In this document: piece by piece, positions 15,046-23,474 of the stretch | Layout of the letters: each line of letters opens with the position of its first letter | Position numbering within the stretch: position 1 is the first letter of the stretch | Assembly: GCF_001579845.1 (NCBI RefSeq) | Contig: NZ_CP007440.1 | Span: 3,060,029 to 3,124,028, forward strand | Direction of reading: 5' to 3' | Source of the DNA: Rhodoplanes sp. Z2-YC6860 | Lineage (GTDB): Bacteria > Pseudomonadota > Alphaproteobacteria > Rhizobiales > Xanthobacteraceae | DNA: 64,000 nucleotides | Made by a program: the position numbers and the translations under genes | Notes under the pieces: generated by a model | What the model was told of the DNA's origin: nothing | What the model saw: the letters and a program-made list of their open reading frames with translations, nothing else | Database searches by the model: none

Positions 15046-15543
15046 CTACTTCAAGCGGAGCGGCGAGCGGCCGAGCGAATTCTGCTCCTGCACGAGATGC
15101 CGCAACAGCGCGGCAAACACCTTGCGGTCCGGTCCGGCCAGCGCCGCAATGGTCCGCTCCTGGGCGCGTTGCGCGCAGCGGTCGGCTTTCTTCAGAAAGG
15201 CGATACCCTCAGCGGTGAGCCCGATCAGGCGCCTGCGGCCGTGCTCCGGGTTGACGCGGACCGTCATATAGCCGCGCTCCAGAAGCCTGCGCACCACGTC
15301 CGAGACGTTGGTCCGATCCATGCCCACATGCACGGCAAGCTCGCTCTGGTCGATTTCGCCGCGCTGATGGACCACCGACAATGCGGTGAACTGGATCGTC
15401 GTGATGTCGAGCTCGGCGGCCTCCTGCACGAACAGCGCCACATGGATCTGGTGCAGCCTGCGGATCAGAAAGCCAACCCGTTCCGTCAGCGGCGTGTCGG
15501 CAAACAGCGGAGCCGGCAGGTGCGCCTTGCCCTTGGCCTTCAC
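15046..15543 (-). CDS. MarR-family transcriptional regulator
   Basis: A 165-residue winged-helix regulator. The start is a GTG at 15543 that overlaps the permease stop (GTGA); no ATG fits. IQFTALSVVHQRGEIDQSEL, then VGMDRTNVSDVVRRLLERGY as recognition helix and VRVNPEHGRRRLIGLTAEG as wing are classic MarR features. MarR repressors usually release DNA on binding an aromatic acid; in Pseudomonas the nic genes are controlled by the MarR-type NicR that senses 6-hydroxynicotinate. Its place inside the importer/NicC-like block supports the same logic here, as inference. Confidence 0.92.
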   Translation of the reverse strand: MKAKGKAHLPAPLFADTPLTERVGFLIRRLHQIHVALFVQEAAELDITTIQFTALSVVHQRGEIDQSELAVHVGMDRTNVSDVVRRLLERGYMTVRVNPEHGRRRLIGLTAEGIAFLKKADRCAQRAQERTIAALAGPDRKVFAALLRHLVQEQNSLGRSPLRLK

Positions 15544-16343
15544 GGCACGGCTTCCCCCGGCAGTGAAAGGCCGCCGGTCATCGGAGCGCCGAGGCGCCAC
15601 TGGATGAGACGCTCCAGCAACAGCACCGCTCCGTAAGACAGCAAGCCGATCAGCGACACCCATCCGAGCGCCGCGAACAACAGGTCGATCTGCAGATTCG
15701 AAGAAGCAAACAGGATGATGTAGCCGAGCCCGCTCTGGGCCGTGACGAACTCGCTGACGATCACGCCGGTGATCGACAGCGTCATCCCGACCTTGAGCCC
15801 GCTCATGATCAGCGGAACCGCGTAAGGCAGCCGCACTTGCCAGAAGATCTGCGCCGGCGACGCCCGCACCGATTTGCAGAGCTTGAGCACCAGAGGATCC
15901 GTTGCGCGAAGGCCGGCCAGCGTCGCCAGCACGATCGGAAAGAACGAAATGAATCCGGCAAACGACAGCCGCGAGATCAGGTTGACGCCGAACCAGACGA
16001 CAAACAGCGGCGCCAAGGCAATTTTCGGCAGCAACTGGAACATGACCAGGCTTGGATAGACCGCGAGGCGGAAGATGCGTCCGTGCATGAGCAGCGCGCC
16101 CAGCAGCATGCCGCCGATCGATGACAGCGCGAAGGTCAATACGGTCGCGTAGGCGGTCGCCATGATGTGAGGCCACATGACATCGATGCTGGCAACGGCC
16201 ACCTTAACGGCCTCCCATGGCGCGGCGAGGCTGAGCGAACTGATCCATCCATTGCTCACGGACAGCTGCCAGAGCAGCACAATGCTGCAGCAGGTGAGGA
16301 GGGGCAGGAGGATGCGCTGGGCCTTGCTGGACGGCTTCCGCAT
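15540..16343 (-). CDS. ABC transporter permease (SsuC/TauC type), second subunit
   Basis: A 267-residue membrane protein with about six hydrophobic segments. The EAA loop is recognisable: LATLAGLRATDPLVLKLCKS then VRLPYAVPLIMSGLKVG, the site that docks with the ATPase. The pattern is that of sulfonate/nitrate/taurine-type importers, which transport many aromatic and heterocyclic acids. It lies 5 bp downstream of the first permease, implying a heterodimeric channel. The ATG at 16343 follows the upstream stop closely. Confidence 0.93.
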   Translation of the reverse strand: MRKPSSKAQRILLPLLTCCSIVLLWQLSVSNGWISSLSLAAPWEAVKVAVASIDVMWPHIMATAYATVLTFALSSIGGMLLGALLMHGRIFRLAVYPSLVMFQLLPKIALAPLFVVWFGVNLISRLSFAGFISFFPIVLATLAGLRATDPLVLKLCKSVRASPAQIFWQVRLPYAVPLIMSGLKVGMTLSITGVIVSEFVTAQSGLGYIILFASSNLQIDLLFAALGWVSLIGLLSYGAVLLLERLIQWRLGAPMTGGLSLPGEAVP

Positions 16344-16348
16344 TTGCG

Positions 16349-17158
16349 TCACCCGAACATCCGGCGCCGGACCATGATCTCGCCGGCGGCGACCAGGCCA
16401 TAGACCAGGAGGCCGAACAGGCTCAGCACGACGAGCGCGGCGAGGATGTTGGTGGTCTGCGACAGTGCGGCCGCCTGCACGATGTACCAGCCGATGCCGG
16501 CCTGGGCGGAGACGAACTCTCCGAGCACGACGCCGATGATGCACAGCGTCGTGCTGACCTTGGCGCCCACAAACAACTGGGGCAGCGCCATCGGCAGCTG
16601 CACGTGGAACAGCGTCTGCCAGCGGCTCGCGCGCAGCGCATGGCACAGCCGCACCGCGTCTGCGCTGGTCTCTTCGAAACCGGCGCGGGCGCCGGCCAGG
16701 ATCGGGAAAAAGCTGAGACAGACCGCAAAGGTGAGATGCGATACGACGCCGGGTCCGGACCAGACGACAAACAAGGGCGCCAGCGCGATCTTCGGGACGA
16801 TCTGCAGCACGACGAACAACGGCGCAAACATGTCCTCGATGACACGCGACAGCGTGAAGACGGCCGCAATCAGGACGCCGACAGCCAGCGACACCACGAG
16901 CGCGGCCAGCACTTGCAGGATCGTCAGCGCGGCATGGTAGCCCAGCGTCGGGGCATTGACGACGAGGGCGGTTGCGACGCGGCTCGGCGCGGGGAACAGC
17001 ACCTCGGGAATGGCAAACGCACGCGCAAGAATTTCGAACGCCGCGATGCAGGCCAGGATGAAGCCTGTCGGCAGCGCGACCTCGCCGGCGAGGCGCCGCA
17101 AGCCGCTGGTCCACGGCGGCGCCCGAAGACCGGCATTGGCAACCGCCTCAGCCGACAT
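16349..17158 (-). CDS. ABC transporter permease (SsuC/TauC type), first subunit
   Basis: A 269-residue integral membrane protein homologous to the neighbouring permease. About six membrane segments are visible (for example LPTGFILACIAAFEILARAF and LQVLAALVVSLAVGVLIAAV). The EAA-type loop contains ADAVRLCHALRASRWQTLF followed by VQLPMALPQLFVGAK. Its start overlaps the end of the ATPase gene by 11 bp, showing translational coupling. It forms the membrane pore for the importer with the second permease. Confidence 0.93.
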   Translation of the reverse strand: MSAEAVANAGLRAPPWTSGLRRLAGEVALPTGFILACIAAFEILARAFAIPEVLFPAPSRVATALVVNAPTLGYHAALTILQVLAALVVSLAVGVLIAAVFTLSRVIEDMFAPLFVVLQIVPKIALAPLFVVWSGPGVVSHLTFAVCLSFFPILAGARAGFEETSADAVRLCHALRASRWQTLFHVQLPMALPQLFVGAKVSTTLCIIGVVLGEFVSAQAGIGWYIVQAAALSQTTNILAALVVLSLFGLLVYGLVAAGEIMVRRRMFG

Positions 17159-17915
17159 GGCTCTCCTCGATCATGCCGCGCAGCCGTCCGCACAACTGGT
17201 TGAATTCCGCGGTCTCCGCCAGTTCCGGACTGCGCGGCCTTGGAAACGGCACGACGACATCCTGCACGATGGTGGCGGGGCGCTTGGTCATCACCAGGAT
17301 CCGGTCGGACAACAGGACGGCCTCGCGGATGCTGTGGGTGATGAACAGCGCGGTCCGCGCCACCTGCTGCTGCCAGAGATCCAGCAGCAGCACGTTCATC
17401 TGGTCGCGGGTGATGGCATCGAGCGCGCTGAACGGCTCGTCCATCAGCAGGATGCTCGGATCGTTGATCAGCGCCCGGCAGATCGAAACGCGTTGCCGCA
17501 TCCCGCCGGAAAGCTGATGCGGGCGATGCTCCTCGAAGGATTGCAGGCCGACCGAACGCAACAGCGTCTTCGCCCGCTCGCGAAGCGGATCGAGCGGCAA
17601 CCGGGCGATGCGCGCCGGAAACAGCACGTTCTCGGTGACGGTCTTCCACGGCAGCAGCGTGGGATCCTGAAACATGATGCCGACGTCGGCGCGCGGGCCG
17701 CTCATCGGCTCGCCTGCGACGGTGAGCGCGCCGTCGGTGATGTCTTCCAGACCCGCGGAGATCATCAGGAGCGTGCTCTTGCCGCACCCGCTCGGACCCA
17801 GGATCGAGACGAACTCGCCCTGTTCGACGCGAAAGTTGACGTTGTGCAGCGCCTCGACGGCCTTGCCGTCGGGGTCGTAGACCTTGCGCACTCCGTCGCC
17901 GCGGATGAACGACAT
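17148..17915 (-). CDS. ABC transporter ATP-binding protein (SsuB/TauB type)
   Basis: A 255-residue ATPase with Walker A GPSGCGKST (40-48), Q-loop in IMFQDPTLLPWKTV, signature LSGGMRQRV and Walker B ILLMDEPFSALD, followed by the switch His in FITHSIREA. It powers import by the two permeases encoded downstream. It follows the substrate-binding protein gene by 28 bp. All catalytic motifs are intact. Confidence 0.95.
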   Translation of the reverse strand: MSFIRGDGVRKVYDPDGKAVEALHNVNFRVEQGEFVSILGPSGCGKSTLLMISAGLEDITDGALTVAGEPMSGPRADVGIMFQDPTLLPWKTVTENVLFPARIARLPLDPLRERAKTLLRSVGLQSFEEHRPHQLSGGMRQRVSICRALINDPSILLMDEPFSALDAITRDQMNVLLLDLWQQQVARTALFITHSIREAVLLSDRILVMTKRPATIVQDVVVPFPRPRSPELAETAEFNQLCGRLRGMIEESHVG

Positions 17916-17943
17916 CAGTGTCAGCGGCCTTCTGCCGGCTTCT

Positions 17944-19041
17944 TCAGCTCAGCAACTTGGTGACGTCCGAACAGGACGCCTTCACGGTCTCCCACTCCGC
18001 GGCGGTGAGTTTGACGCCGCCTGCGTATTTGTTGGAGACGACCTTCTCCAGATCGGGCTGCTTGCCCTCGGGCGCCACGTATTTCATCACGAGGTCCATC
18101 ATAGTCTTGTAGTCGGCCGGCGGCGCGTAGCCGATGCCGTTCTGCTTCGACGCATCGTGCATCACGGAATAGCGGAAGAAATCGAGCGCCAATTTGTTCA
18201 GCTCGCGCGCGCCTTTGGCGAGCGCCATTTCGGGATTGGCCTTGAAGAAGATGTCGAGCGACTCTTCCGGCTTGAGCAGCACGAATTTGATGGCCTCGTT
18301 CAGGCCCTCGGCGATCGCGCCGCAGAACCCGGGCTCCTTCTCCAGCAGTGCCTGCTGGGTGAACAGGCAATTGCCAAAGAGCGGGAGGTTGTATTGGCTG
18401 AACAACATGATTTTCGGCGAGAAGCCGTTGGCGAGATAGCCCGGCACGACCGAAGGCGCGAATGCCGAGATCGCCGACACCTGCTTTTCAATCAAGAGCC
18501 GCTGCCTGACGTTGAGGTCGACCTGCAAAATTTCGACCTTGCTCAGGTCCACGCCCGCATTCGCCGCAAACACCGGAAGGAAAGGAAAGTCGCCCGATTT
18601 CGCGGTGCAGGCTATTTTCTTGCCTTCGAGATCCTTTGGTTTCGCCACGCCGCTGTCGCTCATGGTGACGACCGCCATGAAGGCGTCGTAGGAGCAGCAG
18701 GAAATCTGCGCGATGGGCAGCCCAAGCGCCGCCTGTTGCAGTCCGGCTGTGGCGGCGGAGACACCAAACTGGAACTGGCCATTGCCGACGGCTTGTGCAG
18801 CGCCGACCGAACCGGTGCCCTTGGCGATATCGACGTTCAGCTTTTCCTTCGACCAATAGCCGTTCGCCTTGGCGACGAAGGTCATGAGATTGGGCCCTTC
18901 CGGCACCCAGGGCAGCGTCAAGGTCACATTGCGGGTTTGCGCGATGGCCGGCCGAGCCAGACCACCGGCTGCCAGCGCTCCGATTGCTGCACCGCGCAAC
19001 ACGTCGCGCCGCGTCGGCCGCGCCCCGAAATGCTTCCCCAT
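17944..19041 (-). CDS. ABC transporter substrate-binding protein, NMT1/THI5 type, Tat-exported
   Basis: A 365-residue periplasmic receptor starting MGKHFGARPTRRDVLRGAA. The twin-arginine motif TRRDVLRG and a following hydrophobic stretch ending near AIAQT indicate Tat export. The mature part has the NMT1/THI5 fold: LTLPWVPEGPNLMTFVAKAN then VDIAKGTGSVGAAQAVGNGQ. Family members bind pyrimidines, sulfonates or aromatic acids. ATG 19041 is preceded by GAGGAC. It is the first gene of the block that ends in the NicC-like enzyme, so a pyridine carboxylate is the simplest ligand guess. Confidence 0.92.
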   Translation of the reverse strand: MGKHFGARPTRRDVLRGAAIGALAAGGLARPAIAQTRNVTLTLPWVPEGPNLMTFVAKANGYWSKEKLNVDIAKGTGSVGAAQAVGNGQFQFGVSAATAGLQQAALGLPIAQISCCSYDAFMAVVTMSDSGVAKPKDLEGKKIACTAKSGDFPFLPVFAANAGVDLSKVEILQVDLNVRQRLLIEKQVSAISAFAPSVVPGYLANGFSPKIMLFSQYNLPLFGNCLFTQQALLEKEPGFCGAIAEGLNEAIKFVLLKPEESLDIFFKANPEMALAKGARELNKLALDFFRYSVMHDASKQNGIGYAPPADYKTMMDLVMKYVAPEGKQPDLEKVVSNKYAGGVKLTAAEWETVKASCSDVTKLLS

Positions 19042-19197
19042 GCCGTCCTCCTGACTGCTGCAATGCAAGTACACTGACGTTGAGCAAAAAGCGGGCCAGT
19101 TGGCGTTGCGGTTTGTTGGCGATACCAATGACGGCTGAATTTATGGTCACGGACGCCTGACCGCTTGTTGCGCACGTGATTGAAAATTAGTCGCGGA

Positions 19198-19539
19198 TCA
19201 TTTTTCACGCCGCCGGCGCCGGCCACGGCTTCGCTTGGAATAAATGTCCGGATACAGCTTCTCGAAGCCATCCTCGCGCGCGATCAATGTCGACAAATTG
19301 TCGGGCAATTCGCTCCGGTCTACCAAAACAAATCCTGGGAATTGCGTCTGCAGCATTCCCTTGTCAGGCAAGCATAGGTAGACGTCGTTGAGTAACGACT
19401 GCTCGGCCGGTGCAATGAACATCATGACGTCGTGAGGTGTCCCAAGCGACTGCATGAGGCGCGCTGCGCGGACCTTTATCGGAGCCCATTCGGTGACGCT
19501 AACGCCTCGACGCCGTGCAAACGCGACCATGTGCTGCAC
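19198..19539 (-). CDS. Small hypothetical protein
   Basis: A 113-residue protein: VAFARRRGVSVTEWAPIKV, then PHDVMMFIAPAEQSLLNDVY and LPDKGMLQTQFPGFVLVDRS, ending in a basic tail (SKRSRGRRRRREK). The alternation of strands and helices looks protein-like, and codon use resembles a true gene. No domain is recognised. It is 157 bp upstream of the importer block on the same strand and probably has its own promoter. Confidence 0.5.
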   Translation of the reverse strand: MQHMVAFARRRGVSVTEWAPIKVRAARLMQSLGTPHDVMMFIAPAEQSLLNDVYLCLPDKGMLQTQFPGFVLVDRSELPDNLSTLIAREDGFEKLYPDIYSKRSRGRRRRREK

Positions 19540-20430
19540 TTTCTAAAGAGCAGCCATCCGGGCATCTGGAGCAGATTTTCAATAAAATCGGTGTGGAAAA
19601 CCGCACTTCGGCAGCAGCTCTTGCGGTCCGCGCGCTGGGTGCACGGTGACCGAGTCCGAAGCTAGCCCACCGGTGACGAGTTCTTACTGGTATCGATTCC
19701 TTCCAGTTTCGAACTGACAAGAGGTTCGAAGAAATTTATCAAAGCTGACCATTGATGCAGACTTTGAATTTCAGGATGTGCCCTATTCAAGAGAGATCGA
19801 GTCAACTCAGACGCTTGAAAAGCCAACTGGCTTCATTTGCGAATAACATCGGGATGTCGGTCGGACCCGCCGGACGCGACAAACGACCAAGCAGCGCCGC
19901 CGCTGCAGGATGACGACGACCTGATCCTCTCCGCCATCCGCTCGGCAAAAAGGGTCTGGAGTGGGCATCGCTATTTCGTCCTCAACACAATGGACGGCTG
20001 CATCCCGTTGGATCTCGGGGCTGGCGTCACCCAAGAAATGCAGGAACAGCGTTGCCTGCCGTATGTCGCCATGACAATGTGAGTTAATCAGAAGCCGCTC
20101 ACGCGTCCGATACGACCATGCGATCCGCACAGGTCGCGTGCGGTGATGGGCTGCGTCCTCGAAGCGCTGTCCCATCAACGGAGAAGCAGAGCAAGATTGA
20201 GCTCGGCAGACCAGCCAGCAGCGCTCAATGCGGACCATTCGTCGTATCGACGAAATCTTGCCATTGCTCGGCGGTCGCGGAAGGATATCAAGAAGTAGGG
20301 TGAGCTGGCGAGACACGCTGAGATCCAGCCGCAAATAGGCGGCTGCGCAGTGGTGTGCGCGGCTGCACAAACCCGTGAATGGCCCGTAGATTGCATATTT
20401 TATCGGCTCGTTGATCAAGTTGGAGACACC
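19540..20430. other. Stretch without a confident gene
   Basis: About 890 bp between the small hypothetical gene and the UbiD gene. Short open frames exist on both strands (for example 19837-20082 on the plus strand) but none has a convincing start, motif or composition. The part near 19680-19860 is visibly more AT-rich than its surroundings. It may be a decayed gene or old mobile DNA plus the promoter of the UbiD operon just before 20431. Confidence 0.5.
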
Positions 20431-21834
20431 ATGACGGCGCTAGCCAATATCGACAACCAGAGCCTGCGTGGCTTCCTGCGCATGGTGGAATCCGATCATC
20501 CCGACGAATTCCTGCGTATCCAGCAGGAAATCGATCCGAAGTTCGAGTCGACCGCGATGCTGTTCGAGCTCGACAAAGTCGGCCGCAGTCCGGTGATCAT
20601 GTTCGAAAAGTTCAAGGGCCACTCAACGCCGGTGGTTACCAATATCGCCGGGAACCGTAAACTCCTGGCCGCTTGTCTCGGCGTCAAACCAGCCGAGTTG
20701 CCGACAGCTTTCCGTGAACGCTGTCAGAAGTACATTCCCTGTGAGGTTGTCAGCAACGCTGCCTGGGATGAGGTCGTCATCGAAGGCGATGACATCGACC
20801 TGTGGAAGCTCCCGGTACCGCTGCAGTTCACCGTCGACGCCGCGCCTTACATCACTGCCGGCCAGCTCACGGCGCGCGATCCGGTGACCGGTGTCGACAC
20901 GACGGGCTTTCACCGCCTGATGCTGAAGGACAAGAACCGGCTCGGCGTGTCGCTGCATTCACGGCGGCGGCTTTACGAATTCCATCGCCGCGCCGAGGAG
21001 AAAGGCCAATCGCTGCCCGTTGCGATCACCATCGGCGTGCATCCGCTGCATTATATGGGTTCGATGGTCTACGCTTATCCGCAGAGCGTGCGGAAGTTCG
21101 AAATCATCGGGGGGCTGTTCGGCGAGCCTTATCGGCTGGCGCGCTGTGGCGTCGCCGACCTGGAGGTGCCGGCCGGCGCCGAGATCGTCATCGAGGGCGA
21201 GATTCTTGCGGGTGTGCACGAGCCGGAAGGCCCATTCGGCGAGTTCACCGGCTACGCGTCCTATCGCAGCACGCAGAACATCTTTGTCGCCAAGCGCATC
21301 CGCATGCGTCGCGATGCGATCTATCACAGCGTCGTCTCGGGCATGTCGCAGGATCACATTCTGGTGTCGTGCATCACCCGCGAGGGCGAAATCCTCAATG
21401 CGCTGAAGCGCAACCTGCCGAATGTGCGCGCGGTGCATGTGCCGCACACCACGTGCGGCGCCTTCATGGCGATCGTTTCGATGAAGAAGATCGCTGAGGG
21501 CGAGCCGCAGATGGCCATGATGGCCACCTTCGGCACCGAGCTCTATACCAAGCAGGTCATCGTGGTCGACGAGGACGTCGACATCTACAGCATGAACGAC
21601 GTGATGTGGGCGATCGCGACGCGCGTGCGCGCCGAGAAGGACGTGCTGTTGGTGCCGAACTGCAAGAGCGCGATTCTCGATCCGACCTCCGATCCCAAGA
21701 CCTTCACGGTCACCAAGATGGGCATCGATGCGACACGGCCGTCCGGCCAGGATTTCGCCGAGCGGCTCGTCATCTCCGATGAGCAGCGGGCGCGGGCGCG
21801 CCAGCTCCTCGAAAGTGCCGGCGTGAAACTCTGA
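20431..21834 (+). CDS. UbiD-family prenylated-FMN-dependent decarboxylase
   Basis: A 467-residue enzyme starting MTALANIDNQSLRGFLRMVE; ATG 20431 follows TTGGAGACACC. UbiD signatures are seen: YITAGQLTARDPVTGVDTTG with HRLMLKDKNRLG (prFMN/metal-binding region), then EGPFGEFTGYASYR, which carries the catalytic Glu residues, and KSAILDPTSDP near the end. UbiD enzymes reversibly decarboxylate aromatic, heteroaromatic or unsaturated acids using prFMN made by UbiX; no ubiX gene is in the window. It overlaps the following amidohydrolase (TGATG). Substrates such as pyrrole or hydroxybenzoate-type acids are possible. Confidence 0.92.
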   Translation: MTALANIDNQSLRGFLRMVESDHPDEFLRIQQEIDPKFESTAMLFELDKVGRSPVIMFEKFKGHSTPVVTNIAGNRKLLAACLGVKPAELPTAFRERCQKYIPCEVVSNAAWDEVVIEGDDIDLWKLPVPLQFTVDAAPYITAGQLTARDPVTGVDTTGFHRLMLKDKNRLGVSLHSRRRLYEFHRRAEEKGQSLPVAITIGVHPLHYMGSMVYAYPQSVRKFEIIGGLFGEPYRLARCGVADLEVPAGAEIVIEGEILAGVHEPEGPFGEFTGYASYRSTQNIFVAKRIRMRRDAIYHSVVSGMSQDHILVSCITREGEILNALKRNLPNVRAVHVPHTTCGAFMAIVSMKKIAEGEPQMAMMATFGTELYTKQVIVVDEDVDIYSMNDVMWAIATRVRAEKDVLLVPNCKSAILDPTSDPKTFTVTKMGIDATRPSGQDFAERLVISDEQRARARQLLESAGVKL

Positions 21835-23321
21835 TGCGTACCCGGATCAAATGTGGCTGGCTCGTTGGTCATGCCAACGGCCATCACACACTCTGGCGCA
21901 ATGCGGAGCTTGTCTATGAAGGCAATTCGGTGCTCTTCGTCGGCGAACGCTTCGAGGGCCAAGTCGACAGGGAAATCGACGCCAGCGGCAAGTTTGTCGC
22001 GCCGGGCTTCATCGACACCCATGTGCATTCCGGCCACCGCGCTTCGCATCGGCTGATTTCCGACATCGGCCGCGGCGATTACTTCGGTCAGCCGTTCCTG
22101 GAAATCAGCGTGCCGCGCGAGGGTACGCGGGTTGGCGGCGACGTGCGCTATGTGCGGCCGGACGACAATGCGGCGACCGATGAGCTGACGCTGAACGCGC
22201 GCTTCACCATTGCCGAGCTTTTGCGCAACGGCATCACCACATTTGTTGAGTTCGGCAGCCAGCTTCGCGTGCAGCAGGCGCTTCTCGAAGTGGTCGGCGA
22301 ACTCGGCATCCGCGCCTATCTCGGCCCGGGTTTCGACAGTGGGCGCTGGGTCGGCGGCGAGGGCGGCAAGCTCGTCCGCGTCTTGAACGAAGCGTCGGGC
22401 GACCGTGAGTTCGATCTCGCGATCGAGTTCATCGAGCGCTATCAGGGCGAGCATGCGGACCGGGTGCGCGGCATTCTGGTGCCGCGCGAGATCGAGACCT
22501 GCACGGTGGCGCTGATGACCAAGGCCGCAGAGGCCGCGCAGGAGCGCAATCTGCCGGTCGCGATCCACGCGGCTTACAACATCCACGAAGTCTACGACAT
22601 CATCCGTGAGCACCAGATGACGTCGATCGAGCTGCTGCAGAAGATCGGCCTGATGTCGGACAAGCTTAATGTCGGCCACGGCAACTTCACTTGCGACAAT
22701 CCGCTGGTGAACTATTCCGACTCCCACGATCTCGATATCATGGGTTCGCACCGCTGCTCGATCTCGCACTGTCCGGTCAACGTCGCGAGGCGCGGGCGCT
22801 TCCTCGATAACTGGGAGAGCTATCGTAAGGCCGGCGTCAACGTTGCGCTCGGCACCGACACCTATCCGCGCGACATGATCCTGCAGATGCGCAATGCGTC
22901 GTACTTCGGCAAGGTCGCGAGCGGCAATCTCAAGTCTGCGACGGCCGCGCAGGTGTTCGAAGCGGCGACGCTGGGCGGAGCCCATTCGGTCGGCCGCGAT
23001 GACATCGGGCGGCTCGCGCCCGGCGCCAAGGCGGACATCATCATCATCGGACTCACCGGCAACGACACGCTGCGCATGGGACCGGTGCGCGATCCGATCA
23101 AGAGTCTGATCGATTGCGGCATCGGCGACGATGTCGAGACGGTGATCGTCGATGGCATCGTCCGGATGGAGAACGGAAATATCCCCGGCATCGATTTCGC
23201 CGAGCTTCGCCGGCAGGCTCAGGCTGCAGGCGAGCGGGTCTGGAGCCGCTGGCAGGAATGGGACCCCAATGGCCGCACTGCGGACGAGATGAGTCCGTAT
23301 TCGTTCCCGAAGCAGAATTGA
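21834..23321 (+). CDS. Metal-dependent amidohydrolase (cytosine deaminase/chlorohydrolase type)
   Basis: A 495-residue TIM-barrel hydrolase. The first metal pair is GFIDTHVHSGHRASHRL; later ligands are in AIHAAYNIHE and VGHGNFTCDNP, and the catalytic Asp is in ALGTDTYPRDM. The C-terminal small domain reforms at RLAPGAKADIIIIGL. This subgroup deaminates or dechlorinates N-heterocycles or opens cyclic amides. It overlaps the UbiD gene by one base, so the two steps are likely sequential: decarboxylation and C-N hydrolysis of the same compound. Longer than the usual 440-470 residues because of an insert after the HxH. Confidence 0.88.
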   Translation: MRTRIKCGWLVGHANGHHTLWRNAELVYEGNSVLFVGERFEGQVDREIDASGKFVAPGFIDTHVHSGHRASHRLISDIGRGDYFGQPFLEISVPREGTRVGGDVRYVRPDDNAATDELTLNARFTIAELLRNGITTFVEFGSQLRVQQALLEVVGELGIRAYLGPGFDSGRWVGGEGGKLVRVLNEASGDREFDLAIEFIERYQGEHADRVRGILVPREIETCTVALMTKAAEAAQERNLPVAIHAAYNIHEVYDIIREHQMTSIELLQKIGLMSDKLNVGHGNFTCDNPLVNYSDSHDLDIMGSHRCSISHCPVNVARRGRFLDNWESYRKAGVNVALGTDTYPRDMILQMRNASYFGKVASGNLKSATAAQVFEAATLGGAHSVGRDDIGRLAPGAKADIIIIGLTGNDTLRMGPVRDPIKSLIDCGIGDDVETVIVDGIVRMENGNIPGIDFAELRRQAQAAGERVWSRWQEWDPNGRTADEMSPYSFPKQN

Positions 23322-23474
23322 GCTGGGGGCGCTCGCGCTGGACTCCGCTGTCGTGCCCGGGCTTGACCCGCGCATCTCGCTTAGGGAGGTACAGTGTCGC
23401 CTCGGCGAGATGGCTGGGACAACTGTTCAGTCCGGGGACATGATGGCTACGTTGGCTGCGAGAACACGACGCGG

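Noticed and set aside
15540-17114. 524-codon frame suggesting a double-length permease
   Set aside because: The N-terminal half is an off-frame reading of the neighbouring permease; the real second permease starts at 16343.
21585-23375. 596-codon minus-strand open frame opposite the UbiD and amidohydrolase genes
   Set aside because: Both plus-strand genes have complete, motif-bearing proteins. The antisense frame is a GC-codon artefact rich in Asp, His and Arg.
23346-23378. A short GC-rich intergenic stretch resembling the dispersed repeats common in Bradyrhizobium
   Set aside because: Only one copy is seen in this window and the likeness is from memory, so it is not listed as a repeat.
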